From Actinomycetes bacterium (lineage in GTDB: Bacteria > Actinomycetota > Acidimicrobiia > Acidimicrobiales > JABEUL01), in contig JAJYFT010000003.1 of NCBI GenBank assembly GCA_021790815.1, positions 20,409 through 84,408 on the forward strand: a stretch of DNA of 64,000 nucleotides, given 5' to 3'. The notes below the pieces were generated by a model. That model saw only the letters and a program-made list of their open reading frames with translations. It was not told the origin of the DNA and searched no databases. A program made the position numbers and the translations under genes. Shown piece by piece: positions 42,623 to 56,264 of this stretch (the first letter of the stretch is position 1; the number at the start of each line of letters is the position of its first letter).

Positions 42623-44713
42623 CTATTCTCCTTTTGCTTTCGCAATAATTTCTTTAGAAACCGAATCAGGAACTTCCTGATACGAATCGAACTGCATTGT
42701 ATACGATGCCCGTCCTTGCGTCCTAGAACGCAGATCAGTAGCATAGCGGAACATCTCACCTAGAGGAACTTGAGCTTTAACAGCTTGATTGTTTCCTCGC
42801 TGCTCCATTCCTTCAACCTTACCACGCCTAGAGGAAAGATCTCCAATGACATCACCCATATATTCCTCAGGCGTAACAACTTCAACCGCCATAATTGGCT
42901 CCAAAAGGACTGGGTGAGCTAACCTTAAAGCTTTTTTAATAGCCATAGAACCAGCGATTCTAAAGGCCATCTCAGAAGAGTCAACCTCGTGGTAAGAACC
43001 ATCATTAAGTATAACCTTAACATCAACTGTTGGATAACCAGCAAGAACACCCGATGTCAACGCTTCCTTTATTCCACCATCTACCGCAGGGATGTACTCT
43101 TTTGGAATTACACCACCTGTAATTTTGTTTTCAAATACGTACCCAGTTGCTGAATCAGTGGGCTCCACGTCAATTACAACGTGGCCGTACTGCCCGCGAC
43201 CTCCAGATTGGCGAATATAGCGCTCATCCACTCCCGTAATTTTTTTGGTAATCGTTTCTCTGAAGGCTACTTGGGGTTTGCCAACATTAGCGTCGACGCC
43301 AAATTCTCGTAACATCCTATCTACTAGAACTTCCAAGTGGAGTTCACCCATACCTGCAATAACGGTTTGACCAGTTTCTTCGTCCGTAGAAACTTTAAAT
43401 GTTGGATCCTCTTCGCTAAGCGCAAAAAGAGCCTTACCCAACTTGTCTTGATCAGCCTTCGTCTTAGGCTCAATTGCGACATTTATAACTGGTTCTGGGA
43501 ACTCAAGTGATTCTAAGACTATTGGGTTTTGAGGGTCACAAAGAGTATCTCCAGTAGAAGTGGACTTAAGACCTACAGCGGCTACAATATCACCCGCATA
43601 CACCGCATCTTGATCTTCACGATGATTTGCATGCATCTGAAGAATTCTCCCAATTCGTTCTTTTTGACCCTTAGTAGAGTTTAAAACACCAGATCCCTTA
43701 TCGAGAGAACCAGAGTAAACACGAATATACGTTAGCTTTCCAACGTAAGGATCGGTCATTATCTTGAAAGCTAAAGCTGAAAACGGCGCGTCATCACTCG
43801 CAGCGCGCTCCAATTCTACATCTTTTCCAGGCACTTTCCCGACTGCAGGTGGTATATCTACTGGGCTTGGCAAATAATCTACGACTGCATCCAACATTGG
43901 TTGCACACCTTTATTCTTAAAAGCTGAACCACAAAGCACAGGAACTACTTCATTCAATATGGTCGCATGTCTGATAGCTTTAACGATGTCTTCTTTCGTG
44001 ATCTCCTCTTCATTTAAATACTTTTCAGTGAGATTGTCATCGTGATGGCTTAAGATATCAATAAGTTCGTGATGTGCAAATTCAGCACTTTCTTTAAGAT
44101 CGTCAGGGATTTCAACAACGTTGAATTTTTCACCCATCCCATCTTCCCAGACAATAGCTTTCATGGCAACTAAATCAACAACCCCTTGGAAATCGCTTTC
44201 AGCTCCAATTGGAAGTTGGACAACCGCAGGCACTCCATTGAGCCTGTCCTTGATCATTTCGACAGTTCTTTCGAAATTGGCTCCAGTTCGATCCATTTTG
44301 TTGACAAAGCAAATCCGGGGCACTCTGTACTTGTTCCCTTGCCGCCAAACCGTTTCAGTCTGAGGTTCGACGCCAGCAACCGCATCAAAAACTGCAACAG
44401 CGCCATCTAATACTCTTAAAGATCGCTCAACTTCAACTGTGAAGTCCACGTGACCAGGTGTATCAATTATATTAATTGTATGATCATGCCAATGGCAAGT
44501 CGTTGCTGCAGAAGTAATGGTGATACCACGTTCTTGTTCCTGAACCATCCAGTCCATCGTTGCCGCGCCTTCATGTACTTCGCCGATCTTGTAATTCTTA
44601 CCGGTGTAATAAAGAATTCTTTCAGTTGTCGTTGTTTTCCCAGCATCAATATGTGCCATAATCCCAATGTTTCGGGTTTTAGCTAGTTGGGCTGCTCTTT
44701 CATTTTTTGCCAT
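42623..44713 (-). CDS. fusA: Elongation factor G
   Basis: '[24 protein letters not shown]', '[24 protein letters not shown]'. Confidence 0.99.
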   Translation of the reverse strand: MAKNERAAQLAKTRNIGIMAHIDAGKTTTTERILYYTGKNYKIGEVHEGAATMDWMVQEQERGITITSAATTCHWHDHTINIIDTPGHVDFTVEVERSLRVLDGAVAVFDAVAGVEPQTETVWRQGNKYRVPRICFVNKMDRTGANFERTVEMIKDRLNGVPAVVQLPIGAESDFQGVVDLVAMKAIVWEDGMGEKFNVVEIPDDLKESAEFAHHELIDILSHHDDNLTEKYLNEEEITKEDIVKAIRHATILNEVVPVLCGSAFKNKGVQPMLDAVVDYLPSPVDIPPAVGKVPGKDVELERAASDDAPFSALAFKIMTDPYVGKLTYIRVYSGSLDKGSGVLNSTKGQKERIGRILQMHANHREDQDAVYAGDIVAAVGLKSTSTGDTLCDPQNPIVLESLEFPEPVINVAIEPKTKADQDKLGKALFALSEEDPTFKVSTDEETGQTVIAGMGELHLEVLVDRMLREFGVDANVGKPQVAFRETITKKITGVDERYIRQSGGRGQYGHVVIDVEPTDSATGYVFENKITGGVIPKEYIPAVDGGIKEALTSGVLAGYPTVDVKVILNDGSYHEVDSSEMAFRIAGSMAIKKALRLAHPVLLEPIMAVEVVTPEEYMGDVIGDLSSRRGKVEGMEQRGNNQAVKAQVPLGEMFRYATDLRSRTQGRASYTMQFDSYQEVPDSVSKEIIAKAKGE

Positions 44714-44798
44714 TAACTATCCGTTTCGAATTTCCAACTCTTTTTAAAATCATCAATTTTGGCTCTTGAAGATAGACCTAATCGGTAAATCTTCCTTC

Positions 44799-45269
44799 TT
44801 ACCACCTATAGTGCGCATAAGCTTTATTAGATTCAGCCATCTTGTGCATATCTTCACGTCTTTTAACTGCGCTACCAACTCCATTAGAAGCATCCAAAAT
44901 TTCGCCAGCCAACTTTAGAATCATTGTTTTTTCTTTTCGTTGCTTAGCATACTGTACCAACCATCGTATAGACAAAGTAGTAGCTCGCCTAGGCCTAACT
45001 TCAACAGGGACCTGATAAGTTGCACCTCCAACTCGTCTACTTCTTACTTCTAATTCAGGTCTTGTGTGTTCAAGAGCCCTCTTCAAAATTGGAATTGGAT
45101 CACTAGATGTCTTTTCACTCACAATTTCAAGGGCACTATATACAATTCTTTCGGCTAAGGTTCTCTTTCCTCTTGAAAGCACCTTGTTAATTAACTGTGT
45201 AACAGTAACTGAAGAATGGACGGGATCAGGCATTAGTTCTCTTCGAGGTGATTGACCATGTCTTGCCAT
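44799..45269 (-). CDS. rpsG: 30S ribosomal protein S7
   Basis: '[14 protein letters not shown]', '[32 protein letters not shown]'. Confidence 0.99.
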   Translation of the reverse strand: MARHGQSPRRELMPDPVHSSVTVTQLINKVLSRGKRTLAERIVYSALEIVSEKTSSDPIPILKRALEHTRPELEVRSRRVGGATYQVPVEVRPRRATTLSIRWLVQYAKQRKEKTMILKLAGEILDASNGVGSAVKRREDMHKMAESNKAYAHYRW

Positions 45270-45640
45270 TATGACTCCTTCTTAGCGCCGTAACGGCTTC
45301 TAGCTTTTTTTCTGTTTCTTACCCCCGACGTGTCTAAAGCACCTCGAACAATTTTATACCTCACACCCGGTAGGTCCTTAACACGACCACCTCTAACTAA
45401 GACGATGGAGTGCTCCTGAAGGTTGTGACCAACGCCAGGAATATAGGCAGTGACTTCAACGCCACTTGTCAATCGAACACGTGCAACTTTTCTCAATGCT
45501 GAATTTGGTTTTTTTGGAGTATGGGTGAAAACACGCGTACATACACCTCGTCTCTGCGGAGCTCCTTTAAGTGCAGGAGTCTTTGTCTTGGACTGCTTTG
45601 AGTCCCTGCCTTTGCGAACAAGTTGCGCTATTGTAGGCAC
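45269..45640 (-). CDS. rpsL: 30S ribosomal protein S12
   Basis: '[11 protein letters not shown]', '[52 protein letters not shown]'. Confidence 0.99.
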   Translation of the reverse strand: MPTIAQLVRKGRDSKQSKTKTPALKGAPQRRGVCTRVFTHTPKKPNSALRKVARVRLTSGVEVTAYIPGVGHNLQEHSIVLVRGGRVKDLPGVRYKIVRGALDTSGVRNRKKARSRYGAKKES

Positions 45641-45744
45641 TTAAATTCCTTTCTCAATTTTCATAACTGTTACAAATATAACTGCTATCAATTAAATCCT
45701 TCTCCTTATAGACCATTTGTACTTCACAAACAGTTAATATCTAA

Positions 45745-45773
45745 AATATTCAATATTTATAGTAAATAGTCAA
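45745..45773 (-). promoter_or_regulatory. Putative promoter upstream of rpsL
   Basis: Minus strand TTGACT-17 nt-AATATT in the 154-nt rpoC-rpsL gap; weak -10. Confidence 0.35.
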
Positions 45774-45794
45774 CACAATACTAGAGTGTGAGAA

Positions 45795-48700
45795 CTAATT
45801 AAACTCTCCTTCTCCACTCCACAAACTGGTTGATTTCCCAAGATCCCTTAACCATGCGGCCAGGTCATCTGAGGAGCCTTCAATTTCGGAAGACCATCCA
45901 GTCATGTGTTTTGCTTCTGGAGTTTCTATCGCCACGTCTCTGTAAAGTCTGATACCAGATCCCGCTGGTATTAGTTTACCAATAATTATGTTCTCTTTAA
46001 GACCAAATAGCTGATCAGACTTTCCTTCAATAGCCGCTTCAGTAAGAACACGTGTTGTTTCTTGGAATGATGCGGCTGAAAGCCACGAATCTGTCGCTAA
46101 CGAAGCCTTGGTAATTCCCATCAACTCAGGCCTTCCTTCAGCTGGCTTTTTTGATCCTTGAACAAGTTCTTTGTTCATCTCTGCATAACGACGGCTGTCC
46201 ACTCTCTCGCCAGGCAAGAAAGGTGAATCGCCAGTTTCAACAACTGATACTCTTCTCAGCATCTGCCTTACGATGAGTTCGATATGCTTATCATGAATAG
46301 ACACACCTTGATCACGATATACTTTTTGCACTTCAGCTACCAAGTATTTTTGAGTATCTCTAAGTCCCTTAATTTCTAGTAGTTCTTTAGGATCTTTAGG
46401 ACCGTCTACTATCGGATCACCAGCTTCAACTTCTTGGCCATCTACTACCTCAATATGTACTCGAGCTTGAACGGTAAAAATGTGCTCTTCAGAATCGTCA
46501 CCAATAAGCCGGATATCTCTTGTGTTTCCTTCGATCTCACCGACTGTAACTCGTCCAGAAATAGGAGCGAGAATAGCTGCGCCTTTAGGTGTCCTAGCTT
46601 CAAAAAGTTCAACTACTCGAGGAAGGCCATGTGTAATGTCTTCACCAGCGACACCTCCAGTGTGGAACGTTCTCATTGTGAGCTGTGTACCTGGTTCACC
46701 AATTGATTGGGCTGCAATTACTCCAACTGCTTCACCGAGTTCAATTAGTCTTCCCGTAGCGAGTGAAATTCCATAGCAGTTAACACAAACTCCTTGAACA
46801 GCCTCACATGTAAGCACACTTCGTGCCCTTACTCTATCAACTTGGGGATCTTGGCTTATCTCTTGTAGGTGTTGGCCTGCTAAAAGAACGCCACGCTCGA
46901 TAATCCGTCCATCGGAAAGCTTAACATCTTCAGCCAAAATTCGACCAAAAGCTCTCGTTTCAAGGTAGTGTCTCTTCCCCGACTCATCTGGCAAAATATT
47001 TTCTATCCAGATACCTCGTGAAGTGCCACAGTCTTCATCCCTAATAATGAGTTCCTGTGCGACGTCAACTAACCTTCTCGTCAAATAACCAGAGTCCGCG
47101 GTTCTTAAAGCAGTATCCGCAAGACCTTTTCGTGCACCGTGAGTAGAAATAAAGTACTCTAAAACCGATAGGCCTTCTCGGAAGGAGGACTTAATAGGTC
47201 TTGGAATCATTTCACCCCTTGGGTTAGAAACTAACCCTTTCATACCTGCAATCTGCCTGATCTGCTGTGGGTTACCTCTTGCACCTGAATCAACCATCAT
47301 ATACAACGGATTAAACTCCATCGAAGCAAGTGAACGCTCCATTGCTCTACCCACTTCAGAGGTAGCAGATGTCCAAATCTCAATTTCTTTTTGACGTCTT
47401 TCATCGTCAGTTACGATTCCTCGTTTGTATTGACTCTCAGCTTTTTCAGCTTCCTTTTCATGGCGATCAAGTATGTCAACCTTGTCAAGAGGAGTTTTCA
47501 CATCATCAATTGAAATCGTAAGACCTGCTTGAGTTGCATACCTAAAACCAATTTCCTTTATACGGTCAAGGCTTGCTGCCACGGTAGCTTTTGGATAAAT
47601 AGTTGTTAGCTCTTCAACAATAGACCCAATAGGAATGTACCTACGCCCGACTATCTCGTTAACATATCTAAAACCCTCTGGGAGAGTGGAATTAAAAATA
47701 AGCCTCCCAGCCGTAGTTTCCATTTCTTCACTGATAGGCAGTGGAGTCAAGTAAGTACTAGGAGAAAAAACAGGTTTCACAAAAGCCGCCTCTTGTTCAT
47801 CTATATCTCCATTTAAGTTATCTTGATTTTGAGCCCCACTTATTCCAGGATGCTTTGGTACTTCATGAATCCGAAGGCCTTCGGAAGAAGGTCTAATTTT
47901 GATCTTTGCATGGATATCTAACGACTTCTCGTTAATCGCAGCTTCAACTTCATAAAGATGCCTAAATACTCTTCCTTCTCCCTTTGCGCCCTCTCTAACT
48001 AAAGTCAGGTAGTAAAGTCCAAAGACCATATCAAGAGTCGGGACGGTAATTGGCCTCCCAGTTGCTGGCGAAAGGATGTTGTGTGCTGAAAGCATAAGTA
48101 CTCTAGCTTCAGCTTGAGCTTCAGCAGACAAAGGAAGATGAACAGCCATCTGATCACCGTCAAAGTCAGCATTAAATGCAGTACATACTAGAGGATGAAT
48201 CTGAATCGCTTTACCCTCTATTAGAATCGGCTCAAATGCTTGTATTCCTAGCCTGTGAAGGGTTGGAGCCCTGTTCAAAAGTACTGGATGTTCTTTGATG
48301 ACTTCTTCTAACACGTCCCAGACTTGAGGTCTACGCCTTTCAACCATTCTTTTTGCTGACTTGATATTTTGTGCCACTGATGTGTCAACAAGCTGCTTCA
48401 TAACAAACGGCTTAAACAGTTCTAGTGCCATCTGCTTAGGAAGGCCACACTGGTGAAGCTTCAACATAGGACCTACTACAATGACAGATCTTCCTGAGTA
48501 GTCAACTCTCTTTCCAAGCAAGTTCTGCCTAAAGCGCCCCTGCTTACCTTTCAACATATCTGAAAGGCTCTTAAGAGGTCTATTTCCTGGACCAGTTACT
48601 GCCTTCCCTCTCCTACCATTATCAAAAAGCGCGTCAACTGACTCTTGCAGCATACGCTTCTCATTGTTAATAATGATATCTGGAGCACCGAGATCGAGTA

Positions 48701-49907
48701 ACCTTTTCAACCTATTATTACGATTTATCACTCGTCTGTACAGATCGTTCAGATCGCTTGTGGCAAACCTGCCACCTTCAAGTTGAACCATTGGACGCAA
48801 ATCTGGCGGTATTACTGGAACAGCATTTAAAATCATGGCTTTCGGATCGTTGACCCTTACGCCATCATCTTTACGACGGTTAAATGCACTTACAATTTTC
48901 AAGCGCTTTATCGCTTTTTGCTTTCTTTGAACTGAAAGTGATCGTCTTCCATCATTTGCATCAATTGCTTCGCGCAGCTTAATCTCTTCTTCATCAAGAT
49001 CAAGTCTCTCAAGCAATTTTATTATAACTTCAGCTCCCATCCCTCCTTCGAAATAGTCTCCGTAACGGATCTCGAGCTCTCGCCAAAGTTGTTCATCTTC
49101 AATTATTTGGCGACCGTAGAGATCTCTAAAGGCATTGAAGGCGCTCCTGCCAAGTTCAATATCTTCTGAAGCGCGTTCTCTTATTAAAACAATTTCTTTT
49201 TCAGAAGCCTTTTGGCGCGATTTAAGCTCACTATCCTTAGCTCCTTCCTTTTCAAGTTGAGCAAGTTCATGTTCAAGAACTTTAAACTTCTTGTCTATAT
49301 CGAGATCTCTTTGTCTTTCGATCTCAGCAATCTCTTCAACCAAATCTGTTTCAAGAGATGGCAAATCAACATGTCTCTTTTCTTCGTCAACCCAAGTAAC
49401 AAGGTTTGCGGCAAAGTAAATAACTTTTTCAAGTTGTTTTGCCTTAAGTTCTTCCTTGACTTCTGTCCCCATAAGTAAGTAGGCCAACCAACTTCGTGTT
49501 CCACGCAAATACCAAATGTGAACTACAGGTGCCGCAAGTTCGATGTGGCCCATTCGTTCACGGCGAACTTTGGATCTTGTGACTTCAACCCCGCATCGTT
49601 CACAAATAATTCCTTTAAATCTAACCCTTTTGTACTTGCCGCAGTAACATTCCCAATCCTTTGTAGGACCAAATATTTTTTCACAAAAAAGCCCGTCTTT
49701 TTCAGGTCTGAGTGTACGGTAGTTAATCGTCTCTGGCTTTTTTACCTCACCACAAGACCAATCTTTAATCGTTTCTGCTGTAGCTAAACCGATTTTTAAT
49801 TGATCAAAGCTGTTAACATCAATGCCTTGACGAACACCTCTTCTATCTTGCCTTTCCCTGCGATAATAATTATCGGATTGGCTTGATGATTCTGAAAGAT
49901 CCACCAT
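45795..49907 (-). CDS. rpoC: RNA polymerase beta' subunit
   Basis: '[24 protein letters not shown]', '[16 protein letters not shown]'. Confidence 0.99.
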   Translation of the reverse strand: MVDLSESSSQSDNYYRRERQDRRGVRQGIDVNSFDQLKIGLATAETIKDWSCGEVKKPETINYRTLRPEKDGLFCEKIFGPTKDWECYCGKYKRVRFKGIICERCGVEVTRSKVRRERMGHIELAAPVVHIWYLRGTRSWLAYLLMGTEVKEELKAKQLEKVIYFAANLVTWVDEEKRHVDLPSLETDLVEEIAEIERQRDLDIDKKFKVLEHELAQLEKEGAKDSELKSRQKASEKEIVLIRERASEDIELGRSAFNAFRDLYGRQIIEDEQLWRELEIRYGDYFEGGMGAEVIIKLLERLDLDEEEIKLREAIDANDGRRSLSVQRKQKAIKRLKIVSAFNRRKDDGVRVNDPKAMILNAVPVIPPDLRPMVQLEGGRFATSDLNDLYRRVINRNNRLKRLLDLGAPDIIINNEKRMLQESVDALFDNGRRGKAVTGPGNRPLKSLSDMLKGKQGRFRQNLLGKRVDYSGRSVIVVGPMLKLHQCGLPKQMALELFKPFVMKQLVDTSVAQNIKSAKRMVERRRPQVWDVLEEVIKEHPVLLNRAPTLHRLGIQAFEPILIEGKAIQIHPLVCTAFNADFDGDQMAVHLPLSAEAQAEARVLMLSAHNILSPATGRPITVPTLDMVFGLYYLTLVREGAKGEGRVFRHLYEVEAAINEKSLDIHAKIKIRPSSEGLRIHEVPKHPGISGAQNQDNLNGDIDEQEAAFVKPVFSPSTYLTPLPISEEMETTAGRLIFNSTLPEGFRYVNEIVGRRYIPIGSIVEELTTIYPKATVAASLDRIKEIGFRYATQAGLTISIDDVKTPLDKVDILDRHEKEAEKAESQYKRGIVTDDERRQKEIEIWTSATSEVGRAMERSLASMEFNPLYMMVDSGARGNPQQIRQIAGMKGLVSNPRGEMIPRPIKSSFREGLSVLEYFISTHGARKGLADTALRTADSGYLTRRLVDVAQELIIRDEDCGTSRGIWIENILPDESGKRHYLETRAFGRILAEDVKLSDGRIIERGVLLAGQHLQEISQDPQVDRVRARSVLTCEAVQGVCVNCYGISLATGRLIELGEAVGVIAAQSIGEPGTQLTMRTFHTGGVAGEDITHGLPRVVELFEARTPKGAAILAPISGRVTVGEIEGNTRDIRLIGDDSEEHIFTVQARVHIEVVDGQEVEAGDPIVDGPKDPKELLEIKGLRDTQKYLVAEVQKVYRDQGVSIHDKHIELIVRQMLRRVSVVETGDSPFLPGERVDSRRYAEMNKELVQGSKKPAEGRPELMGITKASLATDSWLSAASFQETTRVLTEAAIEGKSDQLFGLKENIIIGKLIPAGSGIRLYRDVAIETPEAKHMTGWSSEIEGSSDDLAAWLRDLGKSTSLWSGEGEFN

Positions 49908-49909
49908 AT

Positions 49910-52900
49910 TTACAAACTCCTCTCAACCAAATGTCTGTCATCGTCATCTGATCCTCGTTCCGGACGGCTAATGTCAATTCCAAGCTCTTCAGCTGTTCTA
50001 AATACTTCATCATCAAAATCACGCATTTGTATTTGCTCGCCAGTAGTTGAAAGTACTTCAACGTCAATACACAACGACTGCATCTCTTTAATCAAAACTT
50101 TAAAGCTTTCTGGTATGCCAGGCTCTGGTATATTTTCACCTTTAACGATTGCTTCGTAAACCTTGACGCGTCCGAGTACATCGTCAGATTTAATCGTCAA
50201 GAGTTCCTGTAAAGCATAAGCGGCACCATAAGCTTCAAGTGCCCAGACTTCCATTTCACCAAACCTTTGACCACCAAACTGCGCTTTACCGCCTAAAGGT
50301 TGTTGGGTAATCATGGAGTATGGGCCAGTTGAACGAGCATGAATCTTATCATCAACTAAGTGAGCTAATTTAAGCATGTAGACGTATCCGACACTAATTC
50401 TATTGTCATACGGTTCACCAGTTCGTCCGTTATAAAGAACTGTCTTTCCATCAGTACCAATAAGCTTTTCTCCATCTACACCATCAGATTTAAGATGTTC
50501 AAAAACTTTCTTAATGGTTGGATGTCTTCCAGCTTCATCATCTTCATCCCAGTGTGCCCCATCGAAAACTGGAGTTGATATCCATGTTTCAGGTTCTGTT
50601 TTGGGACGAGTCTTCTTCAAGTTAACTATCTCTGAATGACCTCTCTTATGGCCGTCGCCTTCCCATCCATATCTGGCCGCATATCCGAGGTGTGATTCAA
50701 GGACCTGTCCGACATTCATTCGGCTTGGAACACCAAGTGGGTTTAGAATTATGTCAACTTGAGTACCATCAGCTAAATACGGCATATCTTCAACAGGAAG
50801 AATCTTTGAAATTACGCCCTTGTTCCCGTGCCGACCTGCCAACTTGTCACCTTCTGAGATTTTTCTCTTTTGTGCGACATACACTCTAACTAGTTGATTT
50901 ACTCCAGGAGGTAGTTCGTGAGAATCTTCTCTTGAAAATAGTCTGACGTCTATGACGGTTCCAGACTCTCCGTGAGGCACTTTCATTGAAGTGTCTCTAA
51001 CATCTCTGGCTTTTTCACCAAATATAGCTCGCAGAAGCCTCTCTTCTGGAGTTAGTTCTGTCTCACCCTTTGGTGTCACCTTTCCTACTAAGATATCACC
51101 TGCATCTACTTCCGCCCCGATTCTAATAATCCCTCGTTCATCTAAATCTGCAAGGATATCCTCTGAAAGGTTTGGAATGTCACGAGTTATCTCTTCAGTT
51201 CCAAGTTTTGTATCACGGGCATCGACTTCATGTTCTTCAATGTGAATTGAGGTCAAGACATCATCTTTGACTAATCTTTCAGAGATAATAATTGCATCTT
51301 CATAGTTGTAGCCTTCCCATGGCATAAAAGCCACCAAAAGATTTTTACCAAGACCAAGTTCGCTACCGTGAACTGCGGGACCATCGGCTAGAGGATCGCC
51401 AGATACGACGTGATCACCTTCATTAACAACAACTTTATAGTTGACACAGGTATTTTGATTTGATCGTTCGAATTTTTGAAGCGAATAAACTTTCCTGCTA
51501 CCTAGTATTTGACCGCTATGGCCTTTCTGTCCAGGTTCATAGTCGACGACCACGTGGCTCCCAGAAACTTCAGCCACGATTCCTTTACCTTCGGCAATCA
51601 CAACTTCACCAGCATCTATTGCTGCCCTCTCTTCAATGCCTGTACCAATAAATGGTGCTTCAGGAATTAGGAGCGGGACGGCCTGCTTCTGCATGTTTGC
51701 ACCCATTAGAGCTCTGTTTGCGTCATCATGCTCGACAAAAGGTATAAGGGCGGTTGATACTGAAAGAATTTGTTTCGGGCTGACGTCTATTAGGTCGACA
51801 TCTTTCCCAGGTATATAATCAATCTCACTAGTTGATCCATAAGAAGTTGAAACAGCTCCAACTCTTACACCCGCACCTTGAGGTCCACGCCTAACTAATA
51901 CTTTCTCTTCAGCAAAATACCCATTCTCGTCGAGCGGAGCATTCGCCTGAGCGATAACGTACTCTTCTTCCTCGTCAGCTGCCAACCATTTAATGTCGGT
52001 TGTTACTTTACCATCAACAACTTTTCTGTAGGGAGTCTCAATAAAACCGTATTCGTTGACTTTAGCGTAAGTAGCCAAGGCACCAATTAGACCAATATTA
52101 GGACCTTCCGGCGTTTCAATCGGACACATGCGACCGTAGTGAGATGAGTGAACGTCTCTTACCTCAAAACCAGCACGCTCTCTTGAAAGTCCACCTGGGC
52201 CCAATGCCGAAAGTCTTCTTTTGTGAGCCAACCCAGATAAGGGGTTGTGCTGATCCATGAATTGGCTTAACTGGCTGGTTCCAAAAAACTCTTTTATAGA
52301 TGCAACTACTGGACGAACGTTAATCAAAGATTGTGGAGTAACTGCTTCTACGTCTTGGGTAGTCATTCTTTCTCTGACTACTCTTTCCATTCTAGAAAGC
52401 CCGACCCTTACCTGATTCTGAATCAACTCTCCGACACTTCTAATTCTTCTATTAGCAAAATGGTCTTGATCGTCGAGTCTGTACCCAGATTCTCCGTTTG
52501 CAAGATGGAGCATGTAAGTCGCCGTTGCCAAAACCTCACTCGGAGATAATGCCGTTTGCCCATCTTTAGGTTTTTCAAGTTTTACCCCTAAAATTGATGA
52601 TATTTTGTCTATTTCAGGACCAAGTTTCCTGCTTAATTTATAACGACCAACCCGGGTTAAATCATAACGTTTCGACTGAAAAAATCCATTTTCTAAATAG
52701 AATCGCGCAGCTTCAACTGAAGGAGGCTCACCTGGGCGAGCTCGTCTATAAATTTCAAGCATCGCGTCTTCCCGAGTCTGGAAAGAGTTCTTCTCTTTCT
52801 CCCACTGAGCAGATAGAAAGTCAAAATGCCTTACAAACTTATCCAAAAATGCCGGATCATCAAATCCCAAAGCCTTAACAAGAGTAAAAAGTGATACTCT

Positions 52901-53473
52901 TCTTTTTCTTGCAACTCTTGCCCCAGCGTTCAAATCCTTTGACTGACGACTTTCCAAGTCAAACTCAATCCATTCACCCCTATAAGGGTGAATCGTTGCA
53001 GTGACTATAGTCTTGAGTTCCTTACCAGGTTGAAAGAGTACCCCAGGTGATCGAACAAGCTGACTTACTACCACTCTTTCAGTCCCATTTATTATAAAAG
53101 TACCTTTTTCGGTCATCATAGGGAAGTCCCCCATGAATACCGTTTGCTCTTTAATCTCACCCGTCAAGGCGTTCATAAACCTAGCGCGAACAAAGATTGG
53201 AGCGGCATACGTCATGTCCTTCTCTTTGCATTCCTCCATCGAATACTTTGGAGGTGGCCGTAAATCAGGGTCATTTGGATCAAACTCAAGATCAAGCCTT
53301 AGATTTCCACTGAAATCTTCAATAGGGCTTATGTCTTTGAATGTGTCGGCTAACCCGGTTTCCAAAAACCACCGAAACGAATCTTGCTGCACTGCAAGCA
53401 AGTTCGACAATGGTTGTACTTCATTTATGTTGGCAAAAGAAAAACGATGCCTTTTATTAGACCGATTGGTCAC
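49910..53473 (-). CDS. rpoB: RNA polymerase beta subunit (GTG start)
   Basis: '[47 protein letters not shown]', '[26 protein letters not shown]'. Confidence 0.99.
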   Translation of the reverse strand: MTNRSNKRHRFSFANINEVQPLSNLLAVQQDSFRWFLETGLADTFKDISPIEDFSGNLRLDLEFDPNDPDLRPPPKYSMEECKEKDMTYAAPIFVRARFMNALTGEIKEQTVFMGDFPMMTEKGTFIINGTERVVVSQLVRSPGVLFQPGKELKTIVTATIHPYRGEWIEFDLESRQSKDLNAGARVARKRRVSLFTLVKALGFDDPAFLDKFVRHFDFLSAQWEKEKNSFQTREDAMLEIYRRARPGEPPSVEAARFYLENGFFQSKRYDLTRVGRYKLSRKLGPEIDKISSILGVKLEKPKDGQTALSPSEVLATATYMLHLANGESGYRLDDQDHFANRRIRSVGELIQNQVRVGLSRMERVVRERMTTQDVEAVTPQSLINVRPVVASIKEFFGTSQLSQFMDQHNPLSGLAHKRRLSALGPGGLSRERAGFEVRDVHSSHYGRMCPIETPEGPNIGLIGALATYAKVNEYGFIETPYRKVVDGKVTTDIKWLAADEEEEYVIAQANAPLDENGYFAEEKVLVRRGPQGAGVRVGAVSTSYGSTSEIDYIPGKDVDLIDVSPKQILSVSTALIPFVEHDDANRALMGANMQKQAVPLLIPEAPFIGTGIEERAAIDAGEVVIAEGKGIVAEVSGSHVVVDYEPGQKGHSGQILGSRKVYSLQKFERSNQNTCVNYKVVVNEGDHVVSGDPLADGPAVHGSELGLGKNLLVAFMPWEGYNYEDAIIISERLVKDDVLTSIHIEEHEVDARDTKLGTEEITRDIPNLSEDILADLDERGIIRIGAEVDAGDILVGKVTPKGETELTPEERLLRAIFGEKARDVRDTSMKVPHGESGTVIDVRLFSREDSHELPPGVNQLVRVYVAQKRKISEGDKLAGRHGNKGVISKILPVEDMPYLADGTQVDIILNPLGVPSRMNVGQVLESHLGYAARYGWEGDGHKRGHSEIVNLKKTRPKTEPETWISTPVFDGAHWDEDDEAGRHPTIKKVFEHLKSDGVDGEKLIGTDGKTVLYNGRTGEPYDNRISVGYVYMLKLAHLVDDKIHARSTGPYSMITQQPLGGKAQFGGQRFGEMEVWALEAYGAAYALQELLTIKSDDVLGRVKVYEAIVKGENIPEPGIPESFKVLIKEMQSLCIDVEVLSTTGEQIQMRDFDDEVFRTAEELGIDISRPERGSDDDDRHLVERSL

Positions 53474-53823
53474 AAAATCCTCCGATTGCTAGAGAAGAAA
53501 CTGTCGTTCATTGATATGTCATGAGACGCAAGAGCTTTAGTTGAAACAGAAAAAAGGGCAGGCGCGGGCACGACATCATTTATCTTACACGATTTTCCGC
53601 GCGCATATTCAATTTTGCACATTTTGGCCCCTAAAAACTCAAATGTAGTGGAAATCTTCAAATCCACAACACCTTTATCAAAGGCTATCGCGGTCAAATC
53701 GCTGTCTCCATATTCCATATGGCTACACTTCCTGCAACTACCTATCGTATTGCCAGGATGCGACTTGCAATTTTTGCCAATGTGCAATACTTTGACGGTA
53801 TTACTTAATTTGCTAATTGTCAA
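53470..53823 (-). CDS. Hypothetical small Cys/His-containing protein, uncertain
   Basis: 117-aa ORF (TTG start) in the rplL-rpoB gap. Stop overlaps the rpoB start (GTGA). Contains [22 protein letters not shown]. Confidence 0.35.
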   Translation of the reverse strand: MTISKLSNTVKVLHIGKNCKSHPGNTIGSCRKCSHMEYGDSDLTAIAFDKGVVDLKISTTFEFLGAKMCKIEYARGKSCKINDVVPAPALFSVSTKALASHDISMNDSFFSSNRRIL

Positions 53824-53846
53824 GTATCCTCTCAGGTAATTATTCC

Positions 53847-54239
53847 TTACTTGAGTTCTACAACAGCACCAGCAGCCTCTAATGCTGCTTTTGCTTTTTC
53901 TGCATCAGCTTTTGAGACTTTTTCTAGTACTGGCTTTGGTGCAGCATCTACCAGGTCTTTTGCTTCTTTCAATCCTAAACTCGTCAATGAACGAACTTCT
54001 TTAATAACTTGGATTTTTTTATCGCCTGCGCTACTTAAAACAACATCAAATTCATCTTGCTCTTCTTCTTGAGCAGCGTCACCACCTCCCTGTGCGGGTG
54101 CGGCTGCCACTGCTACAGGAGCCGCTGCCGTTACTCCAAACTTGTCCTCAAACTCCTTGAGAAGTTCGCTCAGTCTCAAAACACTCATGTTAGAGATAGC
54201 ATCCAATATTTCTTCATTTGTTAGTTCGGTTGTTGCCAC
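53847..54239 (-). CDS. rplL: 50S ribosomal protein L7/L12
   Basis: '[55 protein letters not shown]'. Confidence 0.99.
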   Translation of the reverse strand: MATTELTNEEILDAISNMSVLRLSELLKEFEDKFGVTAAAPVAVAAAPAQGGGDAAQEEEQDEFDVVLSSAGDKKIQVIKEVRSLTSLGLKEAKDLVDAAPKPVLEKVSKADAEKAKAALEAAGAVVELK

Positions 54240-54275
54240 CGTTTCTCCTTTTCTTTTTTAAATTATTTAAACTGT

Positions 54276-54815
54276 TTAGTTATTCTTATCGATTAAAGCT
54301 TTTAGACCATATGCAAAACTACGAGGTAACGCCTCAAAAAGGCCTGCCAAGTTAGTTAGGGGTGCTTGGAACGCACCTGCTAAACGCGCTAGCAACTCTT
54401 CTCGAGAAGCAAGTTCCGCCAACGCCAAAGCTTCTTTTTGAGTGATTGCATTTCCATCTAAAATTCCACCCTTTAAGATCAGACTGGGATTAGATTTTGC
54501 AAACTCTTTAAGAACTTTAGCGACCGAAACGACATCACCGTCAACGAATGCAATTGCAGTCGGTCCTGTCAAAAGTGAGTCTAAACCTTCATAGTCATTA
54601 GCATCTACCGCTCGCTTCACAAGTGTATTCTTGAAAACCTTGTAGTGCCCACCTGCTTTGCTCAAATCACGTCGCAATTGAGATATTTCAGCAACAGTGA
54701 GACCCCTATATTCAGTAAAGAGTGCTGCGCTTGAATTACTCAATCGTTCAGATATTTCAGCAACTTGTGTTACTTTCTCTTGTTTTGGCTCACCCAATTT
54801 TATCTCCTTAAACAC
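54276..54815 (-). CDS. rplJ: 50S ribosomal protein L10
   Basis: 'LFTEYRGLTVAEISQLRRDLSKAGGHYKVFKNTLVKRA'. Confidence 0.98.
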   Translation of the reverse strand: MFKEIKLGEPKQEKVTQVAEISERLSNSSAALFTEYRGLTVAEISQLRRDLSKAGGHYKVFKNTLVKRAVDANDYEGLDSLLTGPTAIAFVDGDVVSVAKVLKEFAKSNPSLILKGGILDGNAITQKEALALAELASREELLARLAGAFQAPLTNLAGLFEALPRSFAYGLKALIDKNN

Positions 54816-54828
54816 TTATTTTCAGTAA

Positions 54829-54922
54829 AAGCCAGGAGAACGCACAATAAATGTACTCGATTCTGAACCTACTCTGGCAGAAATATCTATTACGCATAAA
54901 CTGCACCAGAGGTCTCCGGCTT
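54829..54922 (-). promoter_or_regulatory. Ribosomal protein L10 leader RNA
   Basis: Closing stem AAGCCGGAGA / TCTCCTGGCTT, inner pairing CTCTGG/CCAGAG, motif 'GGAGACCTCTGGTGC...CTGCCAGAGTAGG', immediately upstream of rplJ. Confidence 0.8.
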
Positions 54923-54958
54923 CTAAACTATTTTACACTAATTTTGAACTACCTTAAA

Positions 54959-55684
54959 CTAAGCGGTTTGTTCAAGCTCCTCATCAGTTAATCTAACTTT
55001 ATTAGGATCAATCTTCACACCAGGACCCATTGTTGACGAAACTACAACGGATCTGATGTATTTGCCTTTTGCGGCGGCGGGTTTCACTCTTAACAGTTCG
55101 TCTAGGGCTGCCTTAAAATTTTCCAATATTGAATGATTTGAAAACGATACTTTACCTATTGGAAGATGAATATTGCCTACTTTGTCCGTTCTATACTCAA
55201 CTCGACCCGATTTAAACTCTACGACTGCCTTTCCAACATCTGTGGTTACTGTTCCTGTCTTCGGGTTTGGCATCAAACCTCTAGGTCCTAATATCGGTCC
55301 CAACTTTCCAACTTGAACCATTAGATCAGGAGTCGCAATAGCGACGTCAAAATCCATAAAACCTTCATCTTTTACCCTTGCGACGAGATCGTCTGCCCCT
55401 ACCACATCCGCTCCAGCTTGCTTTGCTTCTTGAGCAGCGTCACCAGCAGCAAAAACTGCAACTTTTCTTGTTCGGCCAGTGCCAGAGGGCAAAGAAAGGG
55501 TCCCTCTTAACATTTGATCTGCTCTGCGTGGGTCAACACCTAGCCTTACCGCCAAATCAACTGTCTCATCGAATTTAGCTACACCAAGGCTTTTAATAAG
55601 CTCTATGGCTTCAGCTGGGGCATGAAGGTGTTGCTTATCATAACGCTTTTCTGCATCTTCTAATCTTTTACCGTAATTACTCAA
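54959..55684 (-). CDS. rplA: 50S ribosomal protein L1
   Basis: '[36 protein letters not shown]', '[22 protein letters not shown]'. Confidence 0.99.
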   Translation of the reverse strand: MSNYGKRLEDAEKRYDKQHLHAPAEAIELIKSLGVAKFDETVDLAVRLGVDPRRADQMLRGTLSLPSGTGRTRKVAVFAAGDAAQEAKQAGADVVGADDLVARVKDEGFMDFDVAIATPDLMVQVGKLGPILGPRGLMPNPKTGTVTTDVGKAVVEFKSGRVEYRTDKVGNIHLPIGKVSFSNHSILENFKAALDELLRVKPAAAKGKYIRSVVVSSTMGPGVKIDPNKVRLTDEELEQTA

Positions 55685-55689
55685 CTCTA

Positions 55690-56118
55690 TTACCCCGCAA
55701 CACTAATGCCCATTGATTGAGCGGTTCCAATTACTTGTTTTTTAGCAGCCTCAAGATCATTTGCATTGAGATCAGGTAGCTTAAGTGATGCTATTTCTTC
55801 AACTTGTGCATTCGTGACCGATCCAGCATTAGTTCGACCAGTCGTTGCAGATCCTTTTTCAATTCCAGCAGCTTGACGCAGCAGAACTGGAGTTGGTGGA
55901 GTCTTTAAAATAAACGTAAAGCTCTTATCGTCATAGATTGAAATTTCAACCGGTATAGTTGTACCTTTTTGGTTTTCAGTTGCCGCATTGTACTGCTTAC
56001 AAAACTCCATAGTTTGAACACCATGGGGGCCAAGTGCAGTACCAACGGGTGGTGCAGGCGTTGCCTGCCCAGCTGGAAGTTGAATTTTAACGACTGCTGT
56101 TACTCTTCGTTTTGCCAT
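55690..56118 (-). CDS. rplK: 50S ribosomal protein L11
   Basis: '[38 protein letters not shown]'. Confidence 0.99.
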   Translation of the reverse strand: MAKRRVTAVVKIQLPAGQATPAPPVGTALGPHGVQTMEFCKQYNAATENQKGTTIPVEISIYDDKSFTFILKTPPTPVLLRQAAGIEKGSATTGRTNAGSVTNAQVEEIASLKLPDLNANDLEAAKKQVIGTAQSMGISVAG

Positions 56119-56264
56119 TTCTTTAATCCTTGTTAATTAGCGAAAATATTTGCTATTCGGAGACACTATTATATGTCAATTTTGAACTGCATATTTCATG
56201 TCGCCCCTTTCGTAACATATCACCTGAGATAAATTACAATTATAAGTGCGTCATTTATGTTATT

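Noticed and set aside
45269-45640. S12 streptomycin-resistance substitutions
   Set aside because: The conserved TPKKPNSA and [12 protein letters not shown] segments are intact.
51900-52320. RpoB variant '[15 protein letters not shown]' as a possible rifampicin-resistance change
   Set aside because: The key rifampicin contacts (equivalents of D516, H526 and S531) look wild type. The Asn-to-His difference may be lineage variation, so no resistance claim is made.
56119-56264. TTGACATATAAT in the nusG-rplK gap as a promoter
   Set aside because: The TTGACA and TATAAT hexamers are adjacent with no spacer, and no properly spaced partner was found for either one. Not annotated.
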